Counted from the stretch's first letter, positions 7,810 through 15,394 are shown. The stretch is 16,697 bases of DNA from Phocaeicola plebeius (GCA_004558305.1 SFDG01000086.1:1-16697), one strand, 5' to 3'. Notes: a model not told the origin generated them from the letters alone. A program made the numbers and translations.

Positions 7810-8496
7810 TTAGCTCACCACCTGGTCGAAGATGGACAAGGCGTCGCGCATGCCGCCGTCCGCCTTTTGGGCAATGACGTTCAAGGCTTCCGGTTCGGCT
7901 TCGATGTGTTCCTTGCTGGCCACTTCCTCCAGGTATTCCACCGTGTCGTTCACGCTGATGCGGCTGAAGTCGTAAATCTGGCAACGGCTCAGGATGGTGG
8001 GCAGAATCTTGTGCTTCTCGGTGGTGGCCAGGATGAAGATGGCATGATGAGGCGGCTCTTCCAGCGTCTTCAGAAATGCGTTGAAGGCAGCTTGCGAAAG
8101 CATGTGCACCTCGTCGATGATATAGACTTTGTACTTGCCGATTTGGGGCGGGATGCGCACCTGGTCAATCAGCGAACGGATGTCCTCCACCGAGTTGTTC
8201 GAGGCGGCGTCCAGTTCATGGATGTTGTACGACCGCTGTTCGATGAACGCCCGGCAGGATTCGCACTCGTTGCAGGCCTCCCCCTCGGCGGTCGGATGCA
8301 GGCAGTTGATGGTCTTGGCAAAGATACGGGCACAGGTTGTTTTTCCCACGCCTCGCGGACCGCAGAACAGATAGGCATGTGCCAGCTTCTGGTTGGCGAT
8401 GGCATTTTTCAGGGTCGTGGTCAGGGCCCTTTGCCCTACTACAGTGTCGAAGGTGGAGGGGCGGTATTTCCGCGCCGAAACAATATAGTCTTCCAT
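7810..8496 (-). CDS. dnaX: DNA polymerase III subunit gamma/tau, N-terminal ATPase fragment (frameshifted dnaX)
   Basis: These 228 residues hold domains I-II of the clamp-loader motor that opens the sliding clamp onto DNA. Visible motifs are KYRPSTFDTVVGQ, Walker A GPRGVGKT (46-53), the zinc-binding cysteines 65, 75, 78 and 81, Walker B IIDEVH (126-131) and the SRC arginine-finger motif (170-172). The frame stops at TAA 7810-7812 right after FDQVVS, where intact family members run on into domain III. That domain, needed to build the pentamer, continues in another frame at 7808. The ATG at 8496 is preferred over the in-frame ATG at 8544, because the likely -7 promoter element overlaps the upstream ATG. 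ftsB is divergent. Confidence 0.9.
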   Translation of the reverse strand: MEDYIVSARKYRPSTFDTVVGQRALTTTLKNAIANQKLAHAYLFCGPRGVGKTTCARIFAKTINCLHPTAEGEACNECESCRAFIEQRSYNIHELDAASNNSVEDIRSLIDQVRIPPQIGKYKVYIIDEVHMLSQAAFNAFLKTLEEPPHHAIFILATTEKHKILPTILSRCQIYDFSRISVNDTVEYLEEVASKEHIEAEPEALNVIAQKADGGMRDALSIFDQVVS

Positions 8497-8531
8497 GTGG
8501 CGGTCTTCTTTGTTGTTGGTAGATGTTTTTG

Positions 8532-8539
8532 CAAATGTA
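8532..8539 (-). promoter_or_regulatory. -7 promoter element of dnaX
   Basis: The minus strand reads TACATTTG, a full match to TAnnTTTG. The implied transcript start near 8525 leaves a leader of about 29 nt before the ATG at 8496 and rules out the longer start at 8544. No certain -33 box is visible. Confidence 0.6.
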
Positions 8540-8584
8540 CACAAAATCTTTGGTTCCGAGTGCGGGTAAACTCCGAAATATTTC

Positions 8585-8592
8585 TACCTTTG
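8585..8592 (+). promoter_or_regulatory. -7 promoter element of the ftsB-like gene
   Basis: TACCTTTG is a full match to TAnnTTTG, 28 nt before the ATG at 8621. It is divergent from the dnaX promoter, with about 45 nt between the two -7 elements, so the two genes share one short control region. Confidence 0.6.
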
Positions 8593-8620
8593 CACATCGT
8601 AACCAAGAACACAGGTCTTT

Positions 8621-8971
8621 ATGAGTAAGTTAGTTGAACTTTGGGAGTTTGTCAGATGCCACAAGTACCTCATCACCGTGGTGCTTTTCCTGCTGATTAT
8701 CGGGGTGCTCGACGAGAACAGCCTGATTCGGCGTGTGCAGTACTGGCACGAAATCAGCACGCTCAAGTCGGAAATCGAGATGTACCGCGAGCAGTACGAG
8801 AAAGACAGCCGTATGCTGAAGGAACTGACCACCCATCCCGACGAGCTGGAGAAGGTGGCACGCGAGAAGTACTTGATGAAGAAGCCCAACGAGGACATCT
8901 ACATCTTCGAGGAGGATGTGGACGATAATATCCGCCGCGAGCGGGTGAAAGAACAGCCGGACAATGAATAA
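8621..8971 (+). CDS. FtsB/DivIC-family septum formation protein
   Basis: The 116-residue protein has a short cytoplasmic N-terminus and one membrane helix (about 16-30, LITVVLFLLIIGVL). A periplasmic coiled coil follows (about 42-70, ISTLKSEIEMYREQYEKDSRMLKEL). Last comes the family tail LEKVAREKYLMKKPNEDIYIFEE (about 76-98). FtsB/DivIC proteins form a complex with FtsL and FtsQ/DivIB that activates septal cell-wall synthesis. The downstream membrane-protein gene starts inside its last codons (8-nt overlap), so both are translated from one message. The acidic tail beyond residue 100 is low in complexity. Confidence 0.88.
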   Translation: MSKLVELWEFVRCHKYLITVVLFLLIIGVLDENSLIRRVQYWHEISTLKSEIEMYREQYEKDSRMLKELTTHPDELEKVAREKYLMKKPNEDIYIFEEDVDDNIRRERVKEQPDNE

Positions 8972-9299
8972 GTGGAAAGACAGACTGTTTGTGGCGGGTG
9001 CGGTGATGGTGCTGGCAGGTGCCTTGCTGCAGATTACCCGCTGGCCCGTAGCTCCGTACCTGTACCTGGTGGGAGCCCTTCCTTTTGCGTTCCTGCAGCT
9101 CTCGGGCGGCTGCGAAGGGGCGGATGTCGTAGAGCGTCGCCTGCGCCGCCAGCAGATGCTGGGAGCGGTGCTGCTGGTGGTGGCCGGTCTGATGATGCTT
9201 TTCCTGCACCACAACGAGTGGGTGGCCTGTCTCAGCATTGCCGCCGTGCTGGAGCTGTACACGGCTTTTCGTCTGCCTTCGCCACCAGCACATCCCTGA
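8964..9299 (+). CDS. Small four-helix membrane protein of unknown function
   Basis: The 111-residue protein has four likely membrane helices at about 8-26, 30-47, 63-82 and 84-102, with a charged loop (ERRLRRQQ) between the second and third. I recognise no domain with a known role. It overlaps the ftsB-like gene by 8 nt and is surely cotranscribed with it, so a link to the cell envelope or division is possible but only inferred. Its last 68 nt overlap the 3' end of umuC on the other strand. The Pro-rich end (PSPPAHP) may be a recent change in where the frame stops. Confidence 0.75.
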   Translation: MNKWKDRLFVAGAVMVLAGALLQITRWPVAPYLYLVGALPFAFLQLSGGCEGADVVERRLRRQQMLGAVLLVVAGLMMLFLHHNEWVACLSIAAVLELYTAFRLPSPPAHP

Positions 9300-10542
9300 T
9301 GTCGGTGGTATAGTGGCGCGACAGGTATTCGCATTTCAATCCGAAGCGTACGTCCGTTCCTTGGATGGCGACGCGCACCTTGTCGTGTCCGTTCTTGCGG
9401 TTGATGGCATCGATGGCTTTCGAAAGGGCGGCCAGTCGTGCCCGGTCCACCGGGTCGAAGAGGTGTTGCTGCCGGGGGTATTGCGGATGGATATTCCACA
9501 GGATGACCCCGGCTTTCTTGTAGGCATAAGGTTCCGGGCGGTACTGGCTCCGGAGCAGGGCCAGGGCATGGCCGATAATCTCGGCAGATGTCTGGATGCC
9601 CACGGGCAGGCTGATGCTCTGGTGGATGACGTGGCCCGGCACGTCGGTCCGGAACCGGCTGGTATAGGCAAAGACCGTTATCCCTTGGCAGCAGCAGTGC
9701 TGCTGGCGCAGCCGCTCCGAGCAGCGGGCCGCAAAGTTGGCCACCGCCTCTTCCAGGATGTCGTGGTCGGTCACTCCCTCTCCGGCAAAGCTGCGGCTGG
9801 TGCAGATGGTCTGCCGTTCGGGCAGTTCGCTGATGTCGATGCAGCTGCAGCCGTTCAGCTCTTTCCAGGTGCGGAGCACGCAGATGTTGAAATGGGCTTT
9901 TACCCAGCTTTCGCTTTTGGCCGCCAGGTCCGCCGCCGTCCGGATGCCGTAGTAAACCATTGATTGACAGAGTTTCCGTCCGATGCCCCATACATCGGCA
10001 ATGTCGCATCCTTCCAGTGCCTTCCGGCGTTGCTCGTCAGTGGCTATCTGGCAGCAGCCGTGGTAGCCGGGATAGTGCTTGGCGTATTTGCTGGCCATCT
10101 TGGCCAGGGTCTTGGTCGGGCCGATACCTACGGAAATGGGGATGCCGGTAGCGCGGCGCACGTCGGCCGCCATCTTTTCGCCGTAGGCCTTCAGGAAAGC
10201 GGCATCGCCCAGTCCGGTAAAGTCGAGGAAGGCTTCGTCGATGGAATAGGGGTCCAGTTGCGGCGTGTAGCGCGACAGGAGGGACATCACCCGTGCAGAG
10301 AGCGAGCCGTAGAGGGTATAGTTGCTGCTGAACACGGCCACCCCGTTGTCCTCCAGCAGTTGCCTCACCTGGTAGAGGGGAGTGCCCATTTTCAGTCCCA
10401 GCCGTTTGCTCTCTTCGCTGCGGGCGATGATGCATCCGTCGTTGTTGCTCAGCACAACGACCGGCTTCTGCAGCAGTTCGGGGTGGAACACCCGTTCGCA
10501 GGAGCAGTAGAAATTGTTGCAGTCGGCAAGGGCGTATGTCAT
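9232..10542 (-). CDS. umuC: Y-family translesion DNA polymerase UmuC
   Basis: The 436-residue protein has the Y-family active site: LADCNNFYCSCE with Asp7, and YSIDEAFLD with Asp102-Glu103. The fingers show GCIIARSEESKRLGLKMG, and the helix-hairpin-helix thumb has GIPISVGIGPTKTLAKMASKYAK and WGIGRKLCQSM. The C-terminal UmuC domain ends in KCEYLSRHYTTDIRDVL. With processed UmuD' it should copy past DNA lesions with low fidelity. It starts 24 nt behind umuD in one operon. About 12 residues follow the usual UmuC end (ADEKPCTAPARRQC); they are encoded by the overlap with the convergent membrane-protein gene and may be a run-on after loss of an older stop. Confidence 0.95.
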   Translation of the reverse strand: MTYALADCNNFYCSCERVFHPELLQKPVVVLSNNDGCIIARSEESKRLGLKMGTPLYQVRQLLEDNGVAVFSSNYTLYGSLSARVMSLLSRYTPQLDPYSIDEAFLDFTGLGDAAFLKAYGEKMAADVRRATGIPISVGIGPTKTLAKMASKYAKHYPGYHGCCQIATDEQRRKALEGCDIADVWGIGRKLCQSMVYYGIRTAADLAAKSESWVKAHFNICVLRTWKELNGCSCIDISELPERQTICTSRSFAGEGVTDHDILEEAVANFAARCSERLRQQHCCCQGITVFAYTSRFRTDVPGHVIHQSISLPVGIQTSAEIIGHALALLRSQYRPEPYAYKKAGVILWNIHPQYPRQQHLFDPVDRARLAALSKAIDAINRKNGHDKVRVAIQGTDVRFGLKCEYLSRHYTTDIRDVLVAKADEKPCTAPARRQC

Positions 10543-10566
10543 GTTCCGGATAGGAGTCGGCGGGTG

Positions 10567-11013
10567 TCAGAGCGGGCGTAGCGAATGGATGACATGCGTC
10601 ACCACGCCCCAGATACGGAAATCATCGTTGATGCCCACCTCGATGCGGGGATAGGCATCGTTCCAGGGCACCAGCCAGCCGCGCTGTCCGTCCTTGTCCC
10701 GCCGGAATTGCTTGATGGTGAATTCCCCGTTGACAAAGGCAATGACAAAGTCCCCGTCGGCAGCCGTAAGGGCCTTGTCCACCACGGCCAGGTCGCCGTC
10801 CAGAATGCCGGCATCGGTCATCGAATCGCCGGAGATGCGGACAAAGAAAGTGGCCTCCCGGTGGTGGATGAGCAGGTCGTTCAGGTCGATTTCGGGAGCC
10901 AGGTAGTTTTCGCTGGGCGACGGGAAGCCGGCCTTCACGCTGTCGGTGGCCAGCGGGATGGGCACCCGTTGCCGCATGACGGCCGGATGGAGGGTCAGTC
11001 GGATGTCGGACAT
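10567..11013 (-). CDS. umuD: UmuD, S24/LexA-like self-cleaving partner of UmuC
   Basis: The 148-residue protein has the features of a UmuD autoprotease. A cleavage site Ala28-Gly29 lies in VKAGFPSP, the nucleophile Ser64 in SGDSMTDAGI, and the general base Lys101 in EFTIKQF. RecA-assisted self-cleavage would yield UmuD', which activates UmuC. It has no N-terminal DNA-binding domain, so it is not LexA. It lies between a small secreted protein gene (19 nt upstream) and umuC (24 nt downstream) on the same strand. No recognised SOS box was found near the operon promoter. Confidence 0.93.
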   Translation of the reverse strand: MSDIRLTLHPAVMRQRVPIPLATDSVKAGFPSPSENYLAPEIDLNDLLIHHREATFFVRISGDSMTDAGILDGDLAVVDKALTAADGDFVIAFVNGEFTIKQFRRDKDGQRGWLVPWNDAYPRIEVGINDDFRIWGVVTHVIHSLRPL

Positions 11014-11032
11014 GGCAGCAGGGCCAGCGGGT

Positions 11033-11437
11033 TCAATATTCTTCGGGACGGGTGAAGCGGAAATCGTCCAGGTCCCTCACGTCCAGCTTGTTCCCCTTCT
11101 GGTAGTTGCGGCGCAGCTTGCTCATCTCCTTCTCCAGCCTTTTCTTCTTCTTGTTGAAGAACATGAAGCAGGTGCGGTTCTGCATCCGTCCGTCCTGTTC
11201 CAGGTATTCCTTCAGCTGCAGGCTGTATTGTGCCCGCTGGTTCAGCAGACCGCTGGAATTGTAGGAAGCGCTGTCAAGGTACTGGAGGTCGGTGATGTAG
11301 ACCAGTGAGTCGGTGAACGATGCTGCTACGCCGGCCATCCAGACACCGTAGTCGTTCTTGTCCTTTTTCTTGCGGGCGAACGTGGGGACGACCAGGACGG
11401 CAGCCAGCAGTAAAATCAGTAATCGGAAGGTTCTCAT
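11033..11437 (-). CDS. Secreted hypothetical protein leading the umuDC operon
   Basis: The 134-residue product has a signal peptide (RTFRLLILLLAAVLVVPTFA, cut before RKKKDK). The mature part is basic and rich in coiled segments (LEKEMSKLRRNYQKG), with a KKKKR run in the middle and RFTRPEEY at the end. I do not recognise a domain. ATG 11435-11437 is preferred to the TTG two codons upstream. The gene has the only clear promoter of the cluster (-7 at 11476-11483) and runs into umuD after 19 nt, so it is probably made together with UmuDC although it is an envelope protein. It may simply be a host gene behind which umuDC settled. Confidence 0.72.
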   Translation of the reverse strand: MRTFRLLILLLAAVLVVPTFARKKKDKNDYGVWMAGVAASFTDSLVYITDLQYLDSASYNSSGLLNQRAQYSLQLKEYLEQDGRMQNRTCFMFFNKKKKRLEKEMSKLRRNYQKGNKLDVRDLDDFRFTRPEEY

Positions 11438-11475
11438 ATGCAATGTTTCTTCGTTAATGTTTCTATTGACGGCGG

Positions 11476-11483
11476 CAAATGTA
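11476..11483 (-). promoter_or_regulatory. -7 promoter element of the hypothetical-umuD-umuC operon
   Basis: The minus strand reads TACATTTG, a full TAnnTTTG match and the same octamer as at dnaX. The implied leader is about 32 nt. The gap from 11438 to 11591 is a divergent control region shared with nadC. Confidence 0.6.
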
Positions 11484-11538
11484 CGGATAAAATCCGAGAA
11501 ACTCCTGCTTTTTTAATGATTTTCTCGTTTTTATTCTG

Positions 11539-11546
11539 TACCTTTG
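11539..11546 (+). promoter_or_regulatory. -7 promoter element of nadC
   Basis: TACCTTTG is a full TAnnTTTG match, 45 nt before the nadC ATG. The region upstream is T-rich without a certain -33 box. Confidence 0.6.
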
Positions 11547-11591
11547 CCGCATTGATAAAGAATATTCATAGATAACTTAGACTACGAGATT

Positions 11592-12446
11592 ATGGACGAA
11601 AAAGTTGTAAAGGATTTGATTGACCGTTTGATCGATCTGTCGTTTGCCGAAGACATCGGCGACGGCGACCATACCACCCTCTCCAGCATTCCTGCCGATG
11701 CCATGGGCAAGTCGAAGCTGCTCATCAAGGAAGAAGGCATCCTGGCCGGCATTGAGGTGGCCAAGGAAGTGTTCCACCGGTTCGACCCCACCATGAAGGT
11801 GGAAGTGTTCATCGAGGACGGTGCGCACGTGAAGCCGGGCGATGTGGCCATGGTGGTGGAAGGCAAGGTGCAGTCGCTGCTGCAGACCGAACGCCTGATG
11901 CTGAACATCATGCAGCGCATGAGCGGCATTGCCACGATGACCGACCGCTACGTGAAGCGGCTGGAAGGAACAAAGACCCGCGTACTGGACACCCGCAAGA
12001 CGACCCCGGGAATGCGCGTGCTCGAAAAGATGGCCGTGAAGATCGGTGGCGGCGTGAACCACCGCATCGGCCTGTTCGACATGATTCTGCTGAAGGACAA
12101 CCACGTGGACTTTGCCGGAGGCATCGACAAGGCCATCACCCGTGCCAAGGAGTACTGCAAGGCGAAGGGCAAGGACCTGAAGATTGAGATCGAGGTGCGC
12201 AACTTCGACGAGCTGCAGCAGGTGCTCGACCTGGGCGGTGTGGACCGCATCATGCTCGACAACTTCACGCCGGAAAACACCCGTAAGGCCGTGGAACTGG
12301 TGAACGGCCGCGTGGAACTGGAATCGTCGGGCGGAATTACCTTCGACACCTTGCGCGACTATGCGGAATGCGGCGTAGACTACATTTCGGTAGGTGCCCT
12401 GACGCACTCCGTAAAGGGCTTGGACATGAGCTTCAAGGCGTGCTGA
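11592..12446 (+). CDS. nadC: Nicotinate-nucleotide pyrophosphorylase (carboxylating), quinolinate phosphoribosyltransferase
   Basis: NadC joins quinolinate and PRPP to give nicotinate mononucleotide, CO2 and pyrophosphate in de novo NAD synthesis. The 284-residue length is normal. Motifs are EDIGDGDHTT (20-29), the helix TERLMLNIMQRMSGIAT (99-115), DTRKTTPGMR (133-142), GGGVNHRIGLFD and MILLKDNH (152-171), ESSGGI near 248 and VGALTHS near the end. The basic residues in these motifs bind quinolinate and the PRPP phosphates. No nadA or nadB is next to it. It is transcribed alone, divergent from the umuDC operon, and a repeat element follows 35 nt after its stop. Confidence 0.96.
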   Translation: MDEKVVKDLIDRLIDLSFAEDIGDGDHTTLSSIPADAMGKSKLLIKEEGILAGIEVAKEVFHRFDPTMKVEVFIEDGAHVKPGDVAMVVEGKVQSLLQTERLMLNIMQRMSGIATMTDRYVKRLEGTKTRVLDTRKTTPGMRVLEKMAVKIGGGVNHRIGLFDMILLKDNHVDFAGGIDKAITRAKEYCKAKGKDLKIEIEVRNFDELQQVLDLGGVDRIMLDNFTPENTRKAVELVNGRVELESSGGITFDTLRDYAECGVDYISVGALTHSVKGLDMSFKAC

Positions 12447-12481
12447 CATTCCGGGCGTGAAACCATCTTTGAATGGTCATT

Positions 12482-12587
12482 CTACCCATGACGAAACTGT
12501 AGGGGCAGACCTATGTGTCTGCCCGGAAACATCCACTTCGGCATTCCGGGCGGACACGCAGGTCCGCCCCTACAGCGTCATCATCGA
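12482..12587 (+). repeat. Palindromic interspersed repeat, copy A
   Basis: This 106-nt unit has imperfect terminal inverted repeats: ATGACGaaCTGTAGGGGC on the left, and ATGACGCTGTAGGGGC as the reverse complement of the right. Each arm folds into its own hairpin (GGGCAGAC with GTCTGCCC on the left, GGGCGGAC with GTCCGCCC on the right). The same unit occurs inverted at 16175-16307. It makes spurious ORFs on both strands and has no coding content. GTCATTC (12476-12482) and GAATGAC (12612-12618) form a possible outer inverted repeat. The rest of the 12447-12695 gap shows nothing I can name. Confidence 0.85.
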
Positions 12588-12695
12588 CGCTGGGATGACC
12601 AACTTTCATCGGAATGACAAAAACAGGAATGGCCAACAAACTATTCAAATGATTCACCATTTATTTAGATTCACAATTAAACTGACGCAAAAACG

Positions 12696-13316
12696 ATGAA
12701 AAAGACAAAAGGACTGAAAATGGCCATGATGCTCTGCTGCTTCGTACTCGGTACGGTCGGCACACAGGCACAAGACTTGAAAAGTATTCTCTCCGGCGTG
12801 GCGAAGGCCGTGGGAGAGAAAGTCAGCGAGAAAGTGCCCTTCTCGGTAGAAGGGACATGGACCTACGCAGGACAGGACTGCCAGTTCACCAGCGACAACC
12901 TGCTGGCGAAGGCGGGCGGCGAGGTGGCCTCGAAGACCGTGGAGACCAAGATGCAGAGCGTCCTCGACAAGCTGGGCTTCTCGGACGGATGCACGTTTGT
13001 GTTTGCAGCCGACAGCACCTATACATCGGCCGTCAAGGGACGCACCACGAAAGGCACCTATACCTTCGATTCGTCCACCAAGGCGCTGACGATGAAGACC
13101 TCGGCCAGCATGAATTTCACGACGACCGTCGTGTACAATGTCACGGAACCGAAGAAGATGAGCCTGCTTTTCAATGCCGACAAGCTGATGCAGCTGGCAC
13201 AGACCGTAAGCAGTGCCGCATCCTTGAAATCCTCCAGTACCACCCTGAAGAGGGTCAGTTCGTTGCTCAGCAACTACAACGGCCTGCAGGTAGGGTTCCA
13301 GCTGGAGAAACAATAA
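12696..13316 (+). CDS. Secreted DUF4923-like (lipocalin-like) protein
   Basis: The 206-residue protein has a signal peptide (residues 1-25, cut after TQA). An amphipathic helix follows (LKSILSGVAKAVGEKVSEKV), then a beta-rich domain. WTYAGQDCQFTSDNLLAKAGGEVAS, DSTYTSAVKGRTTKGTYTFD and ALTMKTSASMNF match my memory of the Bacteroidales family DUF4923. The function is unknown; lipocalin-like barrels often bind hydrophobic ligands, but nothing here shows that. It has no obvious TAnnTTTG promoter, lies downstream of the repeat element, and is followed by a structured gap before trmB. Confidence 0.78.
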   Translation: MKKTKGLKMAMMLCCFVLGTVGTQAQDLKSILSGVAKAVGEKVSEKVPFSVEGTWTYAGQDCQFTSDNLLAKAGGEVASKTVETKMQSVLDKLGFSDGCTFVFAADSTYTSAVKGRTTKGTYTFDSSTKALTMKTSASMNFTTTVVYNVTEPKKMSLLFNADKLMQLAQTVSSAASLKSSSTTLKRVSSLLSNYNGLQVGFQLEKQ

Positions 13317-13331
13317 TCAATCAAAGAAGTG

Positions 13332-13386
13332 GTCCGAGATCTCTGAACGACAGAACAGAAGGACTGTTGAAATAGGGGTCTCGGAC
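13332..13386 (+). other. Nested stem-loop between the DUF4923-like gene and trmB
   Basis: An outer 8-bp perfect stem (GTCCGAGA at 13332-13339 with TCTCGGAC at 13379-13386) encloses an inner 5-bp stem (AACAG at 13354-13358 with CTGTT at 13364-13368, 5-nt loop). No T-run follows directly. It could be an end-of-transcript structure for the upstream gene or a leader element for trmB. No promoter is recognised in this gap. Confidence 0.35.
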
Positions 13387-13415
13387 AGCCAGATTCAATG
13401 TTTTAAAAACCATTT

Positions 13416-14174
13416 ATGGGAAAAGGAAAATTAGCGAAATTTGCAGATATGGCGGACTATCCGCATGTGTTTGAATATCCGTATTCGGTGGTCGAAGAGG
13501 TGCCGTTTGCGATGAAAGGGAAGTGGAACAGCGAGTTCTTCGGCAACGACCGTCCCATCGTGCTCGAACTGGGGTGCGGACGAGGGGAATATACGGTCGG
13601 CCTGGCCCGCAGGTATGCCGACAAGAACTTCATCGGGGTCGACATCAAGGGGGCCCGGATGTGGACGGGAGCCACGGATGCCCTCCGCGAGGGCCTGAAG
13701 AACGTGGCCTTCCTGCGCACCAACATCGAAATCATCGACCGTTTCTTCGCACCGGGCGAGGTGAGCGAAATCTGGCTCACGTTCTCGGACCCGCAGATGA
13801 AGAAGGCGACGAAGCGGCTCACCTCCACCTACTTCATGAACCGCTACCGCCGTTTCCTCCAGCCCGACGGACTGATTCATCTGAAGACGGACAGCGATTT
13901 CCTTTTCACTTACACCAAGTACATGGTGGAGGAGAACCGCCTGCCCGTAGAGGAACTGACGGACGACCTCTACCATTCGGGGCGTACGGACGACATCCTG
14001 AACATCCGTACCTACTACGAGCAGCAGTGGCTGGACCGGGGCATGAACATCAAGTACCTCCGTTTCCGCCTGCCACAGGAGGGGGAACTGCGGGAGCCGG
14101 ACGTGGAAATCGAGCTGGATAATTACCGCAGTTACAACCGCAGCAAGCGCAGCGGACTGAAAACGAGCAAATAA
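13416..14174 (+). CDS. trmB: tRNA (guanine-N7-)-methyltransferase TrmB
   Basis: TrmB transfers a methyl group from S-adenosylmethionine to guanosine 46 of tRNAs. The 252-residue protein has the SAM-binding loop LELGCGRGEY (50-59), the second strand FIGVDIKGARMW (72-83), and FLRTNIEIIDRFF leading into the TrmB signature WLTFSDPQMKK (120-130). HLKTDSDFLF and TYYEQQW follow in the C-terminal half. The FSDPQ motif stands where proteobacterial enzymes have FPDPW, as I expect for Bacteroidota. mrp begins 47 nt downstream on the same strand, so the two are probably cotranscribed. Confidence 0.94.
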   Translation: MGKGKLAKFADMADYPHVFEYPYSVVEEVPFAMKGKWNSEFFGNDRPIVLELGCGRGEYTVGLARRYADKNFIGVDIKGARMWTGATDALREGLKNVAFLRTNIEIIDRFFAPGEVSEIWLTFSDPQMKKATKRLTSTYFMNRYRRFLQPDGLIHLKTDSDFLFTYTKYMVEENRLPVEELTDDLYHSGRTDDILNIRTYYEQQWLDRGMNIKYLRFRLPQEGELREPDVEIELDNYRSYNRSKRSGLKTSK

Positions 14175-14221
14175 CCAATCATTTAATTGAAATTTTATAA
14201 TTGAAATCTTAATCGAACAGT

Positions 14222-15322
14222 ATGACATTATATCCCAAACTGATACTCGACGCACTGGCTACGGTGCGTTATCCCGGCAACGGAAAGAACATCGTGGAGG
14301 CGGAGATGGTGGCCGACAACCTGCGTATCGACGGCATGAAGGTCAGCTTCTCCCTGATTTTCGAGAAACCCACCGACCCGTTCATGAAGTCGGTGGTGAA
14401 GTCGGCGGAAGCCGCCATCCATGCTTACGTGGCGAAGGAGGTGGAAGTGACCATCGCCACCGAGAGCCGTCAGGCAGCCCGTCCCGAACCCGGCAAGATG
14501 CTGCCCCAAGTGAAGAACGTGATTGCCGTTTCGTCGGGCAAGGGCGGAGTGGGCAAATCCACCGTGGCCGCCAACCTCGCCGTGGCCCTTTCCAAGCTGG
14601 GCTATAAGGTGGGACTGCTGGATGCCGACATCTTCGGACCGTCGGTGCCCAAGATGTTCCAGGTGGAGGATGCCCGTCCGTGTGCGGAAGAAGTGGGCGG
14701 ACGCGACCTGATTGTCCCCATCGAGAAGTACGGCATCGAACTGCTGTCCATCGGCTTCTTTGTCGATCCCGACCAGGCGACCTTGTGGCGCGGCGGTATG
14801 GCGAGCAATGCCCTGAAGCAGCTGGTGGGCGACGCCAAGTGGGGCGAACTGGACTATTTCATCCTTGATACCCCTCCGGGCACGAGCGACATCCACCTGA
14901 CCCTCCTGCAGACCCTCGCCATTACGGGAGCCGTCATTGTCAGCACACCGCAGGAAGTGGCGCTGGCCGATGCCCGCAAGGGAATCAATATGTACATGAA
15001 CGAGAAGGTGAACGTGCCCATCCTCGGCCTGGTGGAGAACATGGCGTGGTTTACGCCCGCCGAACTGCCGCAGAACCGCTACTACCTGTTCGGCAAGGAA
15101 GGCACCAAGCGGCTGGCGGAGGAGTTGGATGTTCCCCTGTTGGGACAAATCCCTATCGTGCAAAGCATCTGTGAGAACGGCGACAAGGGAACGCCGGTCG
15201 CTCTCGACGAGAACACTGTCACCGGTCAGGCCTTCCTGCAGCTGGCCCGCAACGTGGTGGAGCAGACCGAACGGCGCAATGCCGAGCTGGCTCCTACGGA
15301 AATCGTGCGGACGAAGAAGTAA
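14222..15322 (+). CDS. Mrp/NBP35-family ATP-binding iron-sulfur carrier protein
   Basis: The 366-residue protein has an N-terminal MIP18/DUF59-like domain (about 1-85, LILDALATVRYPG). The Mrp P-loop ATPase follows, with a deviant Walker A SSGKGGVGKST (104-114), DADIFGPSVPKMF (134-146), LDTPPGTSDIHLTLLQ and STPQEVALADARKGI. Mrp/ApbC proteins are thought to carry or help insert iron-sulfur clusters. The C-terminal CxxC seen in many members is absent: ENMAWFTPAELPQNRYYLFG stands in its place and only two scattered cysteines occur. An Fe-S role would therefore need another ligand set. It follows trmB and is the last gene before the AT-richer toxin-antitoxin pair. Confidence 0.93.
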   Translation: MTLYPKLILDALATVRYPGNGKNIVEAEMVADNLRIDGMKVSFSLIFEKPTDPFMKSVVKSAEAAIHAYVAKEVEVTIATESRQAARPEPGKMLPQVKNVIAVSSGKGGVGKSTVAANLAVALSKLGYKVGLLDADIFGPSVPKMFQVEDARPCAEEVGGRDLIVPIEKYGIELLSIGFFVDPDQATLWRGGMASNALKQLVGDAKWGELDYFILDTPPGTSDIHLTLLQTLAITGAVIVSTPQEVALADARKGINMYMNEKVNVPILGLVENMAWFTPAELPQNRYYLFGKEGTKRLAEELDVPLLGQIPIVQSICENGDKGTPVALDENTVTGQAFLQLARNVVEQTERRNAELAPTEIVRTKK

Positions 15323-15375
15323 TCCGGATGCTCCAGCCGGAGGATGGAAAAACAAAAATCAGTAAGAATGTTTCT

Positions 15376-15394
15376 TGAATCTCTTGTAGATTCA
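15376..15394 (+). promoter_or_regulatory. Candidate operator palindrome of the toxin-antitoxin operon
   Basis: A perfect 7-bp inverted repeat with a 5-nt spacer (TGAATCT, CTTGT, AGATTCA) covers the TTG -33 element. Antitoxins usually repress their own operon by binding such palindromes at the promoter. That the encoded antitoxin binds here is inference. Confidence 0.5.

Noticed and set aside
7795..7830. Programmed frameshift making gamma and tau forms of DnaX
   Set aside because: There is no A-rich slippery heptamer at the junction, and conserved residues are missing, so simple slippage would not restore a normal protein.
11438..11591. LexA-type SOS box ahead of the umuDC operon
   Set aside because: No sequence resembling a known SOS box stands out in this gap, and the Bacteroidota motif is not well enough known to me to claim one.
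12457..12699. 80-codon frame after nadC containing GADLCVCPE
   Set aside because: It is translation of the palindromic repeat element; the same peptide appears from copy B on the other strand.
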